DNA of 64,000 bases, taken from positions 682,001 to 746,000 of the forward strand of contig NZ_JACSQM010000001.1 of assembly GCF_014836645.1 (NCBI RefSeq). The letters are read 5' to 3'. Under the pieces are notes generated by a model. That model had not been told where the DNA came from. It did no database searches and saw only the letters and a list, made by a program, of their open reading frames with translations. The DNA comes from Fictibacillus norfolkensis. GTDB taxonomy: Bacteria; Bacillota; Bacilli; Bacillales; Fictibacillaceae. Of this stretch, positions 7,045-16,004 are shown piece after piece; position 1 is the first letter of the stretch; each line of letters begins with the position of its first letter. The position numbers and the translations under genes are program-made.

Positions 7045-8244
7045 TCAATCCCCAACAGCAGCATTACGATCCACTACATCATGGACAAGCAAGACGCCAA
7101 GCTGGTGGTGTTCGTTTTGATAGAGTGATCCTTGAACGAAACGAATCTCACCATTCAGATTAAGGACTTCAAGTTTGCAATATGCAGCGTTAATCTGAAG
7201 TGCTCGGTACAAACTTGATTCGTGCGAGAGTGTTACTCCATTTACTTTCACAATGACTTCGCCTATCTTTAATCCCATCTTTGCAGCAGGTGTTCCTGGC
7301 ACGACTGAAAGGATCATGACTCCCTGATCTCTTGGAACAAAATGCGATGGTCTCGTATCATCACGTTGGCTCGTTACGAGTGTGATGAGCTCTCGTCCTG
7401 CAAGACCGGCTGCGATGGCTATCGCAATTAATAGTGGTAAATTATAAAAATGACCTACTGCTGCAATGCCTGTTACGATAAATCCTAAAATCAAAACTTG
7501 TCTGCCTAGATGTTTAATCGCTTCTTCTGGCAGTGTATGTGTAACCAGCTGGCGATATCCAATGGCAAACGGTACAAGGAAGAATGAGAATCCTACCGCG
7601 CCCATCGGAAACAACGGCCACCAGTCTAGTACAGGAATTGAGCCTACAGGAAGAACTAAAAACTGCGGAACAATCCAAAATCTCGTAGCTTCATGTGCCC
7701 CGATATAATGTCCTCGTTTTCCTTTGAACAGTCGAGGGGATGTCCGATCTGCACCTTTCCAGATGACCAGAATCCCTTCTTGAATCAAAAGAACACCAAT
7801 AATTACTGCTAATGAATCAAGCGGCGTTTTTTGAACATCTACGATCCAACGATCTAAAAAGGAGATCCCTAACTGAAATTTAGGAAGCAACAGACCAACG
7901 ACTGCAGCTAAACTTACAGCGTATGCAGGGTTCATAAACCTTGTTTTAAACGTTAACCCTAAAGCTAGATAGACGCCCCCGATCAAAGCTATCATCCCAA
8001 GCGGCAATGTAATACCAGCTGCCACAAAGATTACAGAACCGATGAGTCCGATCAGAATGCCTGGCAGCAATGAAAATATTAAATTATCAATAACAGGATG
8101 AACGCGCACTTTAAATTCTCTTCTCTCACGTTTCACACGTTTTAATCCAATTAAGAAAGCAACAAGAATAAAACCGTAAAAAAGCGGGTGTAAAAAAAGC
8201 AGCAGCATGCCCTGAAGTAATTCTTTCACGAAGGTGTCTGTCAT
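7045..8244 (-). CDS. minJ: MinJ, division-site topological determinant
   Basis: 399 residues, close to B. subtilis MinJ, which bridges DivIVA and MinCD at the poles. About seven to eight hydrophobic segments occupy residues 10-290 (including GILIGLIGSVIFVAAGITLPLG and GFSFFLVPFAIGYRQL). The C-terminal 100 residues form a PDZ domain (GVMILSVVPGTPAAKMGLKIGEVIVKVNGVTLSHESSLYRALQIN). Position next to ctpB and ftsEX matches B. subtilis, although swrA is absent here. Its ATG overlaps the stop codon of the 59-residue upstream gene (ATGA), so the two are translationally coupled. Confidence 0.85.
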   Translation of the reverse strand: MTDTFVKELLQGMLLLFLHPLFYGFILVAFLIGLKRVKRERREFKVRVHPVIDNLIFSLLPGILIGLIGSVIFVAAGITLPLGMIALIGGVYLALGLTFKTRFMNPAYAVSLAAVVGLLLPKFQLGISFLDRWIVDVQKTPLDSLAVIIGVLLIQEGILVIWKGADRTSPRLFKGKRGHYIGAHEATRFWIVPQFLVLPVGSIPVLDWWPLFPMGAVGFSFFLVPFAIGYRQLVTHTLPEEAIKHLGRQVLILGFIVTGIAAVGHFYNLPLLIAIAIAAGLAGRELITLVTSQRDDTRPSHFVPRDQGVMILSVVPGTPAAKMGLKIGEVIVKVNGVTLSHESSLYRALQINAAYCKLEVLNLNGEIRFVQGSLYQNEHHQLGVLLVHDVVDRNAAVGD

Positions 8245-8420
8245 GTGCGGTCTCTTCCTTTCTCATCTTTCAATTCATCCACTTTTTCTTCAATACGTTT
8301 CAATCTTCTATCCGTACTCACAGCTCGCTTCACTAATAAACCAACTCCAACGATGATGGCGAATAGCACAAGTAACGAAAAGAGCTGAAACAAAACATCT
8401 CCAACATTCAATGACTGCAT
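8241..8420 (-). CDS. 59-residue membrane protein coupled to minJ
   Basis: Begins MQSLNVGDVLFQLFSLLVLF and ends with RLKRIEEKVDELKDEKGRDR plus one Thr. It has one N-terminal membrane helix (residues about 9-32) and then a charged coiled-coil-like tail. The arrangement resembles the DUF4083 family of tiny Bacillus membrane proteins. AAAGGGG precedes the ATG, and its TGA overlaps the minJ start. It is probably a real gene: the overlap is exact, the ribosome binding site is good, and the composition fits. Function unknown; it could help MinJ insertion or localisation. Confidence 0.75.
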   Translation of the reverse strand: MQSLNVGDVLFQLFSLLVLFAIIVGVGLLVKRAVSTDRRLKRIEEKVDELKDEKGRDRT

Positions 8421-8548
8421 ATTGTCTACCCCTTTAAACCTGACAAAGGATTTTAACTTTCAAATCGTTTAATTTTCTGTTTCATATAATTCCCACCATA
8501 GAAACTATTCAAGAATTTTATTTGTTTTTAGTTAAGACTTCTCTGAAA

Positions 8549-8677
8549 GTTGATTGGAGCGCAAGGTGCGAGACTCCTGCGGGACAAGCGGTCAGGTGAG
8601 ACACTTATACGTGAAACGTACGAATGTGGCTCACCGCCTGCCCCGCGGAAAGCGAAGCACCTGGAGCGGAAATCAAC
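8549..8677. repeat. 129-bp intergenic palindromic repeat, copy 1
   Basis: Bounded by GTTGATT and AATCAAC, with conserved internal blocks GAGACTCCTGCGGGAC, GGCTCACCGCC and CCCCGCGGAAAGCGAAGCAC. A second copy of exactly the same length is at 25175-25303. Similar GC-rich intergenic repeats are common in Bacillaceae genomes. There is no coding capacity and no transposase. The short open frame across it is spurious. Confidence 0.85.
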
Positions 8678-8715
8678 CTCTCCCATATGTAATTTACTCT
8701 ATCAAAACATGCTTA

Positions 8716-8751
8716 CAAAAAAATCCGTAGAGAATAATTTCCTCTACGGAT
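8716..8751 (-). terminator. Hairpin with T-run (upstream of ctpB end)
   Basis: Ten-bp stem ATCCGTAGAG / CTCTACGGAT, T-rich on the minus strand past the stem (ATTTTTTT). It lies downstream of ctpB. Confidence 0.75.
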
Positions 8752-8788
8752 AGTATTCGTGTTTCAGTTGTTTTTTCCTGCCATATCC

Positions 8789-10249
8789 TTATTTTGCAAG
8801 CAATTCAATCGCCGTTTTACGCTGAACATCGTTCTTATCATCACGGATTGAATCGATCACTTTTGACTCCATCTTACCAGCTGTCTTCGTATCTACTTTA
8901 CCTGTTGCTGGCAAGTTGTTCGCACGCTGGAACGCGGTTACCGCAGCTTGCGTCTTTTCATCAAAATAGCCATCTTCTCTACCCGTCTGGAACCCTAAAC
9001 CGTTCAACATAACTTGAGCGTTCTTCACTTGCTCGTTGTTCATATCAAACTCTAACGCTTTTTTCTCAACTGTAATCGGATTTGTGTAGAAGTAGTCTGG
9101 CTGCTTCACTTCAAAAGTAGGCTTTACCCCTTTTTTGTGAATCCAGTTTCCATCCGGTGTCAGCCACTTAAACAGTGTCAGCTTGATGTTCGATCCATCA
9201 CCAAGATCGATCGATTGCTGAACCGTACCTTTACCGAACGACTTCTCACCAACAAGATCATAGTTTCCTGCTTCTTTTAAGGCAGCAGCTAAAATTTCAG
9301 ACGCTGATGCACTGCCTTTGTCGATCAAGCCGATAATCGGATAATCTTTCTTTTCTTTTAACGTTGAAACATAACGTTCTTTGTTTCCTTTGCGGTCTTC
9401 AATCTGAACGAATGGTTTTTTCTCAGGAATGATCTGACGTAGAATGCTGTCAACTGCTTCTAGATAGCCTCCTGGATTTCCACGAACGTCAATAACTAGA
9501 CCATCAATCTTTTCTTTTTCTAGCTCTGTTAGCTGTTTCTTAAAATCAGCACCAGTTTTTTCTGAGAAAGATGTGATTTCAAGTACACCGATCTTCTTAC
9601 CTTTTACTTCTTCAATATCAGAGTAAACGGTCTCGATCGGAATCTCATCACGTGTTACTTTAACCGGCATTACATCGTTTACACCTGTTCGTTTTACACC
9701 AAGTGTTACGATAGATCCTTTTTCACCGCGGATTTTTAATACGGCTTTATACAGATCTAATCCCTCGACGCTTTTACCGTCAATCGTAATGATTTGATCG
9801 TTTGGCTTCAGTCCTGCTTTTTCGGCAGGTGAATCTTTGAACGGTGCGACGATCGTTACTTTACCGTCTACCATACTTACTTCTGCACCAATTCCTTCGA
9901 AAGAAGAATCGAGTGACTGTGTAAACTGACTGGCCGTTTCTTCATCCATATAAACGGAATATGGATCTTTTAACGTTTTGACCATTCCTTGAATGGCACC
10001 TTCAAGGAGTTTGTCACCATCAACATCTTCTACATAACGAGAAGAGATGATCTCATACGTCTTCTGAAGCTTCGCAAACTCTTCGTCGTTGTCGACTTTC
10101 GTTGCGGTCTTCGGCAGATCGTTTACTTCACCATTCTGAACATACTTCGAATCGTTTCCAAACAGTGCCATCGAACCATACATGCCACCGGCACCAACAA
10201 GCAAGGAAAGAACAATCAGCAGGGCCAACATTTTTTTATTTACGTTCAT
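8789..10249 (-). CDS. ctpB: CtpB, S41 carboxy-terminal processing protease
   Basis: 486 residues. The order is an N-terminal membrane anchor (residues about 7-30), a PDZ domain (FEGIGAEVSMVDGKVTIVAPFKDSPAEKAGLKPNDQIITIDG), the S41 catalytic core and a C-terminal peptidoglycan-binding domain (VMLNGLGFQTGREDGYFDEKTQAAVTAFQRANNL). The catalytic Ser is in DKGSASASEILAAAL and the Lys in GEKSFGKGTVQQ. In B. subtilis CtpB cleaves SpoIVFA during sporulation. The ATG at 10249 is preferred over the GTG three codons upstream because GAGGTG lies six bases before it. A terminator separates it from the M23 gene. Confidence 0.92.
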   Translation of the reverse strand: MNVNKKMLALLIVLSLLVGAGGMYGSMALFGNDSKYVQNGEVNDLPKTATKVDNDEEFAKLQKTYEIISSRYVEDVDGDKLLEGAIQGMVKTLKDPYSVYMDEETASQFTQSLDSSFEGIGAEVSMVDGKVTIVAPFKDSPAEKAGLKPNDQIITIDGKSVEGLDLYKAVLKIRGEKGSIVTLGVKRTGVNDVMPVKVTRDEIPIETVYSDIEEVKGKKIGVLEITSFSEKTGADFKKQLTELEKEKIDGLVIDVRGNPGGYLEAVDSILRQIIPEKKPFVQIEDRKGNKERYVSTLKEKKDYPIIGLIDKGSASASEILAAALKEAGNYDLVGEKSFGKGTVQQSIDLGDGSNIKLTLFKWLTPDGNWIHKKGVKPTFEVKQPDYFYTNPITVEKKALEFDMNNEQVKNAQVMLNGLGFQTGREDGYFDEKTQAAVTAFQRANNLPATGKVDTKTAGKMESKVIDSIRDDKNDVQRKTAIELLAK

Positions 10250-10271
10250 TCTGCTCACCTCGTTTTTGCAG

Positions 10272-10304
10272 GAAAAGGCATCACACCCTGCAAAGTGCGA
10301 TGCC
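10272..10304 (-). terminator. Terminator between the M23 gene and ctpB
   Basis: GGCATC-GC / GTGATGCC stem followed on the minus strand by TTTTCC. It suggests that ctpB also has its own promoter. Confidence 0.6.
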
Positions 10305-10383
10305 TTCCATTGTAAGAGTCTTTAGGCAACAGCCTGTCTCCTACTTCACTATATGAATAGCTTGTTTACTTTATGTGTTTATT

Positions 10384-11601
10384 TTACCAGTAAGCCGCAG
10401 GATTTACAGCATTTGTTTTTCCTGCATTCCAAGGTCCTTTGTGAAGTTCAAAGTGTAAATGCTGACCAAATGAATGTCCAGTGTTCCCCATGTTGCCTAG
10501 GAACTGCCCTTTTGAAACAGAACCGCCTGATACAGCACGGCTGCTCATGTGAGCGTAAACCGTTGTCCATTGCTGCCCACCGATCGAGTGAGAGATGTAT
10601 ACAACGTTTCCGTATGAAGGTGACAACTCAGAACGAATAACTGTTCCATCTGCAGCAGCATAGATTGGCACTGTTCCGCCTTGAGCGATGTCGATTCCTT
10701 CATGCATACCGCTGCTTCTGTTACCAAATCCAGAAGAAATTCTTCCAGCAGCAGGTTTGATGATCATACCATTTCCTGAAACAGGTCCCATTGAAGGAGC
10801 TGATCCACCTGAAGACGATGATTCACGAGCTGCTTTTTCACGTGCAGCTGCACGTGCTTGTTCAGCACGGAACGCATCTTCTTGAGATTTTAGAAGTGCA
10901 CCTTCGTTTTCAATTTTATGTGCTTCAGCATGCAAGGAGTCTTCTTCTTTTTTAAGAGAAGCCATCAGACGAGTTTTCTCGTCCATTTGAGCTTTTAATT
11001 GCTTTTGAAGCACTTGTAGTTCTTTCATTGCGTTTTGTAGGTTAACTAGTTTTTTCTCAACGTCTGCCATCTTTTTCTCTAGAAGCTCTTTATCTTTCTT
11101 TTGTTCTTCTAGTAGCTGACGATCTTGTTCTGCAATCATGTTCAATGCTAGAACGCGGTCAAGAAAATCACCAAAATCTTTTGAACCAAGAACAACTTCT
11201 AAGTAAGAAACAGCACCGCCAGATTCATACATAGAGTTAATACGTTCTTTTAATAGAGCATCGCGCTTATCGATTCGCTTTTGAACAACTGCGATCTCGC
11301 CTTTTAACACTTCGATCTCTTCTTTTGTTTCTTTAATATCTGTTTGTTTGGCTTGTACTTTCAGATCTGTTTCAGAAGAAAGCTTATCAATTCTTGCTAC
11401 TTCTGCTTCAATCGCTGCTTGACTGCTTTTGTTCTTGTCCAGCTTTGATTTTGCAGCCTCCGCTTTCTTTGCATTTTCTTGTTGTTTTTTCTTGATGCTT
11501 GATAAAGATTCCGCGTGAACGACGGATTCAGAGTGATACATAGTAAAGGCGCCCAGTGCTAAACTTAGTGAAAGCACTGTACCAACCACTTTCCTTTTCA
11601 T
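10384..11601 (-). CDS. M23 murein hydrolase with coiled coil (EnvC/CwlO-like FtsEX partner)
   Basis: 405 residues. A signal peptide (cleavage about residue 30, VVHAES) is followed by a long coiled coil (about 33-245), a low-complexity linker (SSSGGSAP) and a LytM/M23 domain. The zinc and catalytic residues appear complete: H300 and D304 (HEGID), H351 (YAHM), and H381/H383 (HLHFEL). EnvC-type activators lack some of these, so this one may itself cut peptidoglycan cross-links. It lies directly downstream of ftsX in the ftsE-ftsX unit, so it is probably the extracellular hydrolase regulated by FtsEX. Confidence 0.88.
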   Translation of the reverse strand: MKRKVVGTVLSLSLALGAFTMYHSESVVHAESLSSIKKKQQENAKKAEAAKSKLDKNKSSQAAIEAEVARIDKLSSETDLKVQAKQTDIKETKEEIEVLKGEIAVVQKRIDKRDALLKERINSMYESGGAVSYLEVVLGSKDFGDFLDRVLALNMIAEQDRQLLEEQKKDKELLEKKMADVEKKLVNLQNAMKELQVLQKQLKAQMDEKTRLMASLKKEEDSLHAEAHKIENEGALLKSQEDAFRAEQARAAAREKAARESSSSGGSAPSMGPVSGNGMIIKPAAGRISSGFGNRSSGMHEGIDIAQGGTVPIYAAADGTVIRSELSPSYGNVVYISHSIGGQQWTTVYAHMSSRAVSGGSVSKGQFLGNMGNTGHSFGQHLHFELHKGPWNAGKTNAVNPAAYW

Positions 11602-11670
11602 TCGTTTTCCTCCCTAACCCCTATTAATTGTTTCGTTTTTCTTGGATCTCTTTATTTCTGCTATCTCTAC

Positions 11671-12564
11671 TTAAATCTTCAAGAACTTACGAACAGACGT
11701 TAAGCTTCCCCACACGCCGATCACTCCACCGATCAACAGCATCAACAATGCGAGCTGCGGGATAAGTGGTGTTACAGGCAATAGCTCAATGAATACTGTC
11801 CCTAATTTTTGATTAACGATATCGAAAATCGCTTGATATCCTACCGTAATCACGATGATCGGAAGAATAGCACCCGCTACACCTAATGCAAATCCTTCAA
11901 TGAAGAACGGCCAGCGGATAAATCCATTCGTCGCACCAACGAGTTTCATAATTTCAATCTCTCGTCTTCGTGTTACAATCGTTAATTTTATAGTATTTGA
12001 GATGAGGAACATCGCTGTGAATACAAGTCCCAATACGAGGACGATTCCAACATTGCGGGCAACATCTGTCACTTTAAAGAGTTTCTCGACGGTACCCTGT
12101 CCGTACTCAACTTTGTTTACAAATTTAAATTTCTCAACTTCTTTTGCTACAGCAGCCGTATCTTGCGGCTTTTCCGTGTAGATGATGAACGCATCTCGCA
12201 ATGGATTTTCATTCTTAAGGGATGAGAAGGCTTCCCCTTCGTCTCCTAGACTTTCAATCAGTTCATCAAGACCTTCTTCTTTAGATTGATACTCTACCGT
12301 CTTTACCTTGCCAAGCTTTTCAAGCTCTTGTTTGTAAGCATCGTATCTTTCAGGTTTTTCCGTTCGTTCAATGTAAGCTCTGATCTGTACATCGTCTTCG
12401 ATCTGACTTGCAATATAGTTAATGTTCAAGAGGATTGCCAAGAACACACTTACTAATAGCAAGGTTACCGTTACGGCAGAGATGGAAGCAAAGGACATCC
12501 AGCCGTTTCTTCCCATGCTCTTGAATGCTTCTACGAAATGACGTTTCAATGTTCTAATCTTCAT
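11671..12564 (-). CDS. ftsX: FtsX, cell-division ABC-type membrane protein
   Basis: 297 residues. There is one N-terminal membrane helix (MSFASISAVTVTLLLVSVFLAILLN), a large extracellular loop (about 60-165) and three C-terminal helices, including a TRRREIEIMKLVGATNGFIRWPFFIEG segment diagnostic of FtsX. It pairs with FtsE to transmit ATP hydrolysis to a murein hydrolase. A longer frame reaches 12618, but the start MKIRTLKRH at 12564 has GGGGG upstream and aligns with the family. It overlaps ftsE by 11 bases, indicating coupled translation. Confidence 0.93.
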   Translation of the reverse strand: MKIRTLKRHFVEAFKSMGRNGWMSFASISAVTVTLLLVSVFLAILLNINYIASQIEDDVQIRAYIERTEKPERYDAYKQELEKLGKVKTVEYQSKEEGLDELIESLGDEGEAFSSLKNENPLRDAFIIYTEKPQDTAAVAKEVEKFKFVNKVEYGQGTVEKLFKVTDVARNVGIVLVLGLVFTAMFLISNTIKLTIVTRRREIEIMKLVGATNGFIRWPFFIEGFALGVAGAILPIIVITVGYQAIFDIVNQKLGTVFIELLPVTPLIPQLALLMLLIGGVIGVWGSLTSVRKFLKI

Positions 12565-13240
12565 AGCCGTAATCCCCCTTCGCCTCATCACGTACAATTC
12601 GGCCGCCTTCGATGGCAATTACGCGCTTTGTGATTGTATTTACGATTTCCTTATTATGAGTTGCCATAACAACTGTTGTTCCACGAGCGTTGATCTCTTT
12701 AAAGATCTCCATGATCTCCCACGCTGTTTCTGGATCAAGGTTACCTGTCGGCTCATCCGCGATAACAACTGGAGGATGGTTCACGATCGAACGTGCGATG
12801 GATACACGCTGCTGCTCTCCACCTGATAACTCGTCTGGGAACATACGCGCTTTGTTTTTTAGTTTTACAAGATCAAGAACTTCCATAACACGTTCTCTGA
12901 TCACTTTTGGAGATTCTTCAATAACTTCAAGTGCAAATGCTACGTTTTCATATACCGTTAAACGCGGCAACAGTTTAAAGTCTTGGAAGATAACTCCGAT
13001 CTTTCTTCGTACTCTAGGAATCTGTCTTTCTTTTACTTTTGCAAGGTTTGTTCCATTAATGATAATGGAACCTTGTGTCGGTTTCTCTTCACGATACATG
13101 CATTTTATAAACGTGGATTTACCTGCTCCACTTGGTCCGACTACATAAACAAATTCACCTTTTTCTATGTAGACGTCAATCCCGTTAAGTGCCATAACAC
13201 CGTTCGGGTATGTTTTCCATACATCAACCATTTCTATCAA
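12554..13240 (-). CDS. ftsE: FtsE, cell-division ATP-binding protein
   Basis: 228-residue ABC ATPase. Walker A GPSGAGKST (about 36-44), Q-loop FQDFKLLPRLTVYENVAFALEV, signature LSGGEQQRVSIARS, Walker B VVIADEPTGNLD and the switch His in MATHNKEIV are all intact. The predicted start is TTG, with AAGGAAG about nine bases before it, and the N-terminus MIEMVDVWKTYPNGVMALNGI fits the family. It is the first gene of the ftsE-ftsX-M23 unit. An extended -10 promoter lies about 115 bases upstream. Confidence 0.93.
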   Translation of the reverse strand: MIEMVDVWKTYPNGVMALNGIDVYIEKGEFVYVVGPSGAGKSTFIKCMYREEKPTQGSIIINGTNLAKVKERQIPRVRRKIGVIFQDFKLLPRLTVYENVAFALEVIEESPKVIRERVMEVLDLVKLKNKARMFPDELSGGEQQRVSIARSIVNHPPVVIADEPTGNLDPETAWEIMEIFKEINARGTTVVMATHNKEIVNTITKRVIAIEGGRIVRDEAKGDYGYED

Positions 13241-13262
13241 GCAAAATCACTTCCTTACTACC

Positions 13263-13644
13263 CCTAAAAATATTTCCCTGATCAATCAACAAGTTCTATA
13301 TAAAGGTCTTTCGACAAATACGCGATATATGTCAGTTTTTTTCCGCAATAACTATTATAACATCTTGCACTGACAATTTTATTACAGTTGTGTTTCATCT
13401 TCCCTCAAACAAGGGACCATGGTCATGTTTTTAGATTCCGTAGTACTTAAAATACGACACAATTCGCTGAAATCCTTCATATATCGTTGGAAACCTGCAG
13501 GGAGACTTTTCGACACGAAGGCGTTAAAACCGACCATCGCCGTGGGATTTAGGGTCTTTTGACCTGGTATTACTGAAGATTTTTGTTTATAAGTCTAGCG
13601 ATTGTAGTAAAAAGGACATGATTGCGTGGGAAAGTACCTGTGAA
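13263..13644. other. Gene-free spacer upstream of ftsE
   Basis: In B. subtilis cccB (cytochrome c551) occupies this place. No frame here encodes a CxxCH motif or any open reading frame of useful length, so cccB is absent or lost. The stretch contains the ftsE promoter and a small GGTC-TTTT-GACC hairpin near 13550. Nothing else was recognised. Confidence 0.5.
13354..13362 (-). promoter_or_regulatory. Extended -10 promoter for ftsE
   Basis: Minus strand TGTTATAAT matches the TGnTATAAT extended -10 consensus. No good -35 lies 17 bases upstream. A TTGTCA occurs too close, 11 bases away. Confidence 0.5.
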
Positions 13645-13681
13645 TAAAAAGAAAACCAGTCGAGATGAGTCCCAACTGGCT
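13645..13681 (-). terminator. Terminator of the YitT-family gene
   Basis: CCAGT / ACTGG stem around a 14-base loop followed on the minus strand by TTTTCTTTTT. Confidence 0.6.
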
Positions 13682-13695
13682 GCGGTCTTAATTGT

Positions 13696-14568
13696 TTATC
13701 CTCGTTTAAAGCCTTCTCCTAACACTTCGTTCGCATTCACAACGATTACGAAAGCGTCTGGATCTACACCTTTTACGTATTGTTTCAATTTTGTTACTTC
13801 ATATTGTGCAACTACGACCATCAACATTGGTCGTTCATCTTGCGTGTATCCACCGAACGCATTGATCTTCGTAACGCCTCGATAAATGTGAGTCAGTATA
13901 CCTTGGCGGAGCTCATCTTCTTTATCTGAAATGATCAACGCCATCTTTGTCGTCCCTAGCCCAATCTGAACCACATCGATCGTTTTTGCCGTAATGAACA
14001 TTGCAATAAGTGCATACAGAGCTTGTTCGATTCCGAAAAATAAGGCGGACGACGTCACGATCGTTCCGTCTATGAGAAGGATGATCGACCCGAGTGAAGC
14101 ACCCGTATATTTATGGACGATCTGTGCGAGCAGATCAACGCCCCCTGTAGAAGCTTTTCCACGGAACACGATCCCAAGACCAGCCCCAATTCCAAGTCCA
14201 CCGAAAATCGCACCAAGCAATGGATCTTCTGTCGCCGCTCCCCAGCTTTCAAAAATAAAGACAAAGAACGGAAGCACAACGGTTCCAACGAGCGTTTTTG
14301 CACCGAATCGGCGTCCGAGGAAAAATAATCCCGCAAAGAAGAGCGGAATGTTTAAACTCCACTGTACAATAGAAGGTTTCCATTGAAAGAGTCCGTATAA
14401 AATCGTCGATATCCCACTTACTCCGCCAGATGCAATCTGATTCGGCAACAGGAATACCGAGAATGCGAGTGCCACAAGTCCTGATCCAATCACAACATAT
14501 ACATATTCTAAAATGAGTTCAACGGTCGGATGAAGGATCCCCCGTCGTTTTCGCATAGCCATCATCAT
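13696..14568 (-). CDS. YitT family membrane protein (YvjA-like)
   Basis: 290 residues with five to six membrane helices in the first 180 residues (for example YVYVVIGSGLVALAFSVFLLPNQIASGGVSGISTILYGLFQWKPS). A C-terminal DUF2179 domain follows (LRQGILTHIYRGVTKINAFGGYTQDERPMLMVVVAQYEVTKLKQYVKGVDPDAFVIVVNANEVLGEGF). The glycine-rich GGLGIGAGLGIVFRGKASTGGVDLLAQI motif is characteristic. In B. subtilis yvjA lies at the same place near ftsE and prfB. Transport substrate unknown. Confidence 0.88.
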   Translation of the reverse strand: MMMAMRKRRGILHPTVELILEYVYVVIGSGLVALAFSVFLLPNQIASGGVSGISTILYGLFQWKPSIVQWSLNIPLFFAGLFFLGRRFGAKTLVGTVVLPFFVFIFESWGAATEDPLLGAIFGGLGIGAGLGIVFRGKASTGGVDLLAQIVHKYTGASLGSIILLIDGTIVTSSALFFGIEQALYALIAMFITAKTIDVVQIGLGTTKMALIISDKEDELRQGILTHIYRGVTKINAFGGYTQDERPMLMVVVAQYEVTKLKQYVKGVDPDAFVIVVNANEVLGEGFKRG

Positions 14569-14810
14569 TGCTGTCTTTAACCCTCAAACTTTCATAAGGA
14601 ATTTCTTTAAACCGACAAAAAGTATACCAATCACAGTATGCCCTTGTAAATGAGACCTTAGTGCCGCGGTGATGGGGTGAAGTGGTGGTTGATTTGGTGA
14701 GATTATGTGTGTGTAAGCTAGATGTGGATAGTATGGACATATGAATGAGATAGTATTTTGGTTTATGTGTTTGTCGTAATATGTGGTAGTTTGTCGAACT
14801 TCGGATAAAA
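14569..14810. other. Divergent spacer between YitT-family and NERD genes
   Basis: About 240 bases with no supported gene. It holds the presumed promoter of the YitT-family gene and leads into array B. Confidence 0.4.
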
Positions 14811-14905
14811 AATTTTATCCGTGAAATTATTGTTTTTATACCTGAATATAATTGAGTTTACCGTGAATATATAGAGGATTACCGTGAAATTATTGATCCA
14901 TTGTT
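14811..14905. repeat. Array B: CCGTGAA repeats, exact 21-bp period
   Basis: Four units of the type TTACCGTGAATAT. The GTGA (once CTGA) cores start at 14821, 14842, 14863 and 14884, each exactly 21 bases apart. The first unit is preceded by a perfect 20-base palindrome, CGGATAAAAAATTTTATCCG, at 14802-14821. Reading both strands shows no continuous frame. Confidence 0.85.
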
Positions 14906-14984
14906 TCATTTTTCTTCATTTAGTGCTTTGTATTACTCTTCAAAAGCCATCATTATAAAGAAAACGTGTATGAGGTGGTCAATT

Positions 14985-15986
14985 TTGATTAACAAGCATC
15001 GCACACAGCCAATTATCATTTATAAGTTACAATCCCTTTTAAAAAGAGCACTCTTAAATGATGCGAAACAAGATGAAATACATCGTGTTTTAAGAAAACA
15101 TATATCTGGATATCGTGGTGAACAGTCACTGGACTATTTTTATCGGTATCTTCCTCAAAATAACCTTATTTTCCTTCACGGTCTCAGAATTTCACATGAA
15201 GACTACTACTTTCAAATTGACACTCTTATTATTACACCGCACTTCTTACTCATCATTGAAAGTAAGAACATTGCAGGACATCTCTATTTTGAAAGTGCGT
15301 ACGACCCAATGATCCGTACATTAAATGATCAACAAGAAGCTTTCGATAATCCAGTTGAACAAGTAAAAAGACAATCCTATCACTTGATGGCCATTTTAAA
15401 TAACTTCAAAGTCCCTCATGTACCAATCGAATCTCTTGTAATAATGACTAATCCAAAAGCAATAACAGAATTTTCTCCTGCTTACAAAGAAGCTCGCATG
15501 AAAGTAATTAAGAGTTCTGGTTTAGTAGCCAAATTTGAAGAGTTGATTAATAAGCATCGAAAAGAAATAATCTTACCTAATGATAGTAAAAAAATTAGTA
15601 AAAACCTGATAAAAATACACACTCCAGATAATCCAGACGTTTGCAGCAAGTATCAAATCAATCCAAATCATTTACTAACTGGTGTGTTTTGTCCCAGTTG
15701 TGAGACAGAATTTTTACAACGCCGTAGAAGAACATGGTATTGTGCGTCTTGTAAAAACAACTATAACAAGGCTCATGAAGCTGCATTAGTAGATTACGCT
15801 CTGCTAATCTCCAACAACATTTCCAATAAGTCCTGTAAAGAATTTTTGAACCTTACATCAACTAGCCAATCATATCACCTGCTCCAGTCGCTAGACCTTC
15901 CCTTCACAGGCAATCGAAAATCCCGCATCTACCATCTCGATGATCTCGTAAAAAAAACAACCTCAAAGGAAGATGCTTCTCCTTAA
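14985..15986 (+). CDS. NERD domain protein with zinc ribbon
   Basis: 333 residues from a TTG start, chosen because GAGGTGG lies six bases before it; the frame stays open further upstream to 14901. The NERD (nuclease-related) domain occupies about residues 35-150: HISGYRGEQSLDYFYRYLPQNN, then YYFQIDTLIITPHFLLIIESKNIAGHLYF, with the D...E-x-K nuclease-like triad. A C-terminal zinc ribbon follows (CPSC ... WYCASCKNNY), then a short winged-helix-like end. NERD proteins may process DNA or act in defence, but no substrate is known. Neighbouring genes give no clue. Array B lies immediately upstream. Confidence 0.82.
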   Translation: MINKHRTQPIIIYKLQSLLKRALLNDAKQDEIHRVLRKHISGYRGEQSLDYFYRYLPQNNLIFLHGLRISHEDYYFQIDTLIITPHFLLIIESKNIAGHLYFESAYDPMIRTLNDQQEAFDNPVEQVKRQSYHLMAILNNFKVPHVPIESLVIMTNPKAITEFSPAYKEARMKVIKSSGLVAKFEELINKHRKEIILPNDSKKISKNLIKIHTPDNPDVCSKYQINPNHLLTGVFCPSCETEFLQRRRRTWYCASCKNNYNKAHEAALVDYALLISNNISNKSCKEFLNLTSTSQSYHLLQSLDLPFTGNRKSRIYHLDDLVKKTTSKEDASP

Positions 15987-16004
15987 AGATTGTTCAAATA
16001 TCAG

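Noticed and set aside
8550-8753. Open frame across the 129-bp repeat, copy 1
   Set aside because: It follows the repeat, not a gene; there is no ribosome binding site and copy 2 does not preserve it.
13263-13644. Remnant of cccB (cytochrome c551)
   Set aside because: No CxxCH motif or related frame in any of six frames.
14811-14905. Coding of a seven-residue repeat by the 21-bp array
   Set aside because: Although 21 is a multiple of 3, a stop interrupts the frame and arrays E and A have periods not divisible by 3.
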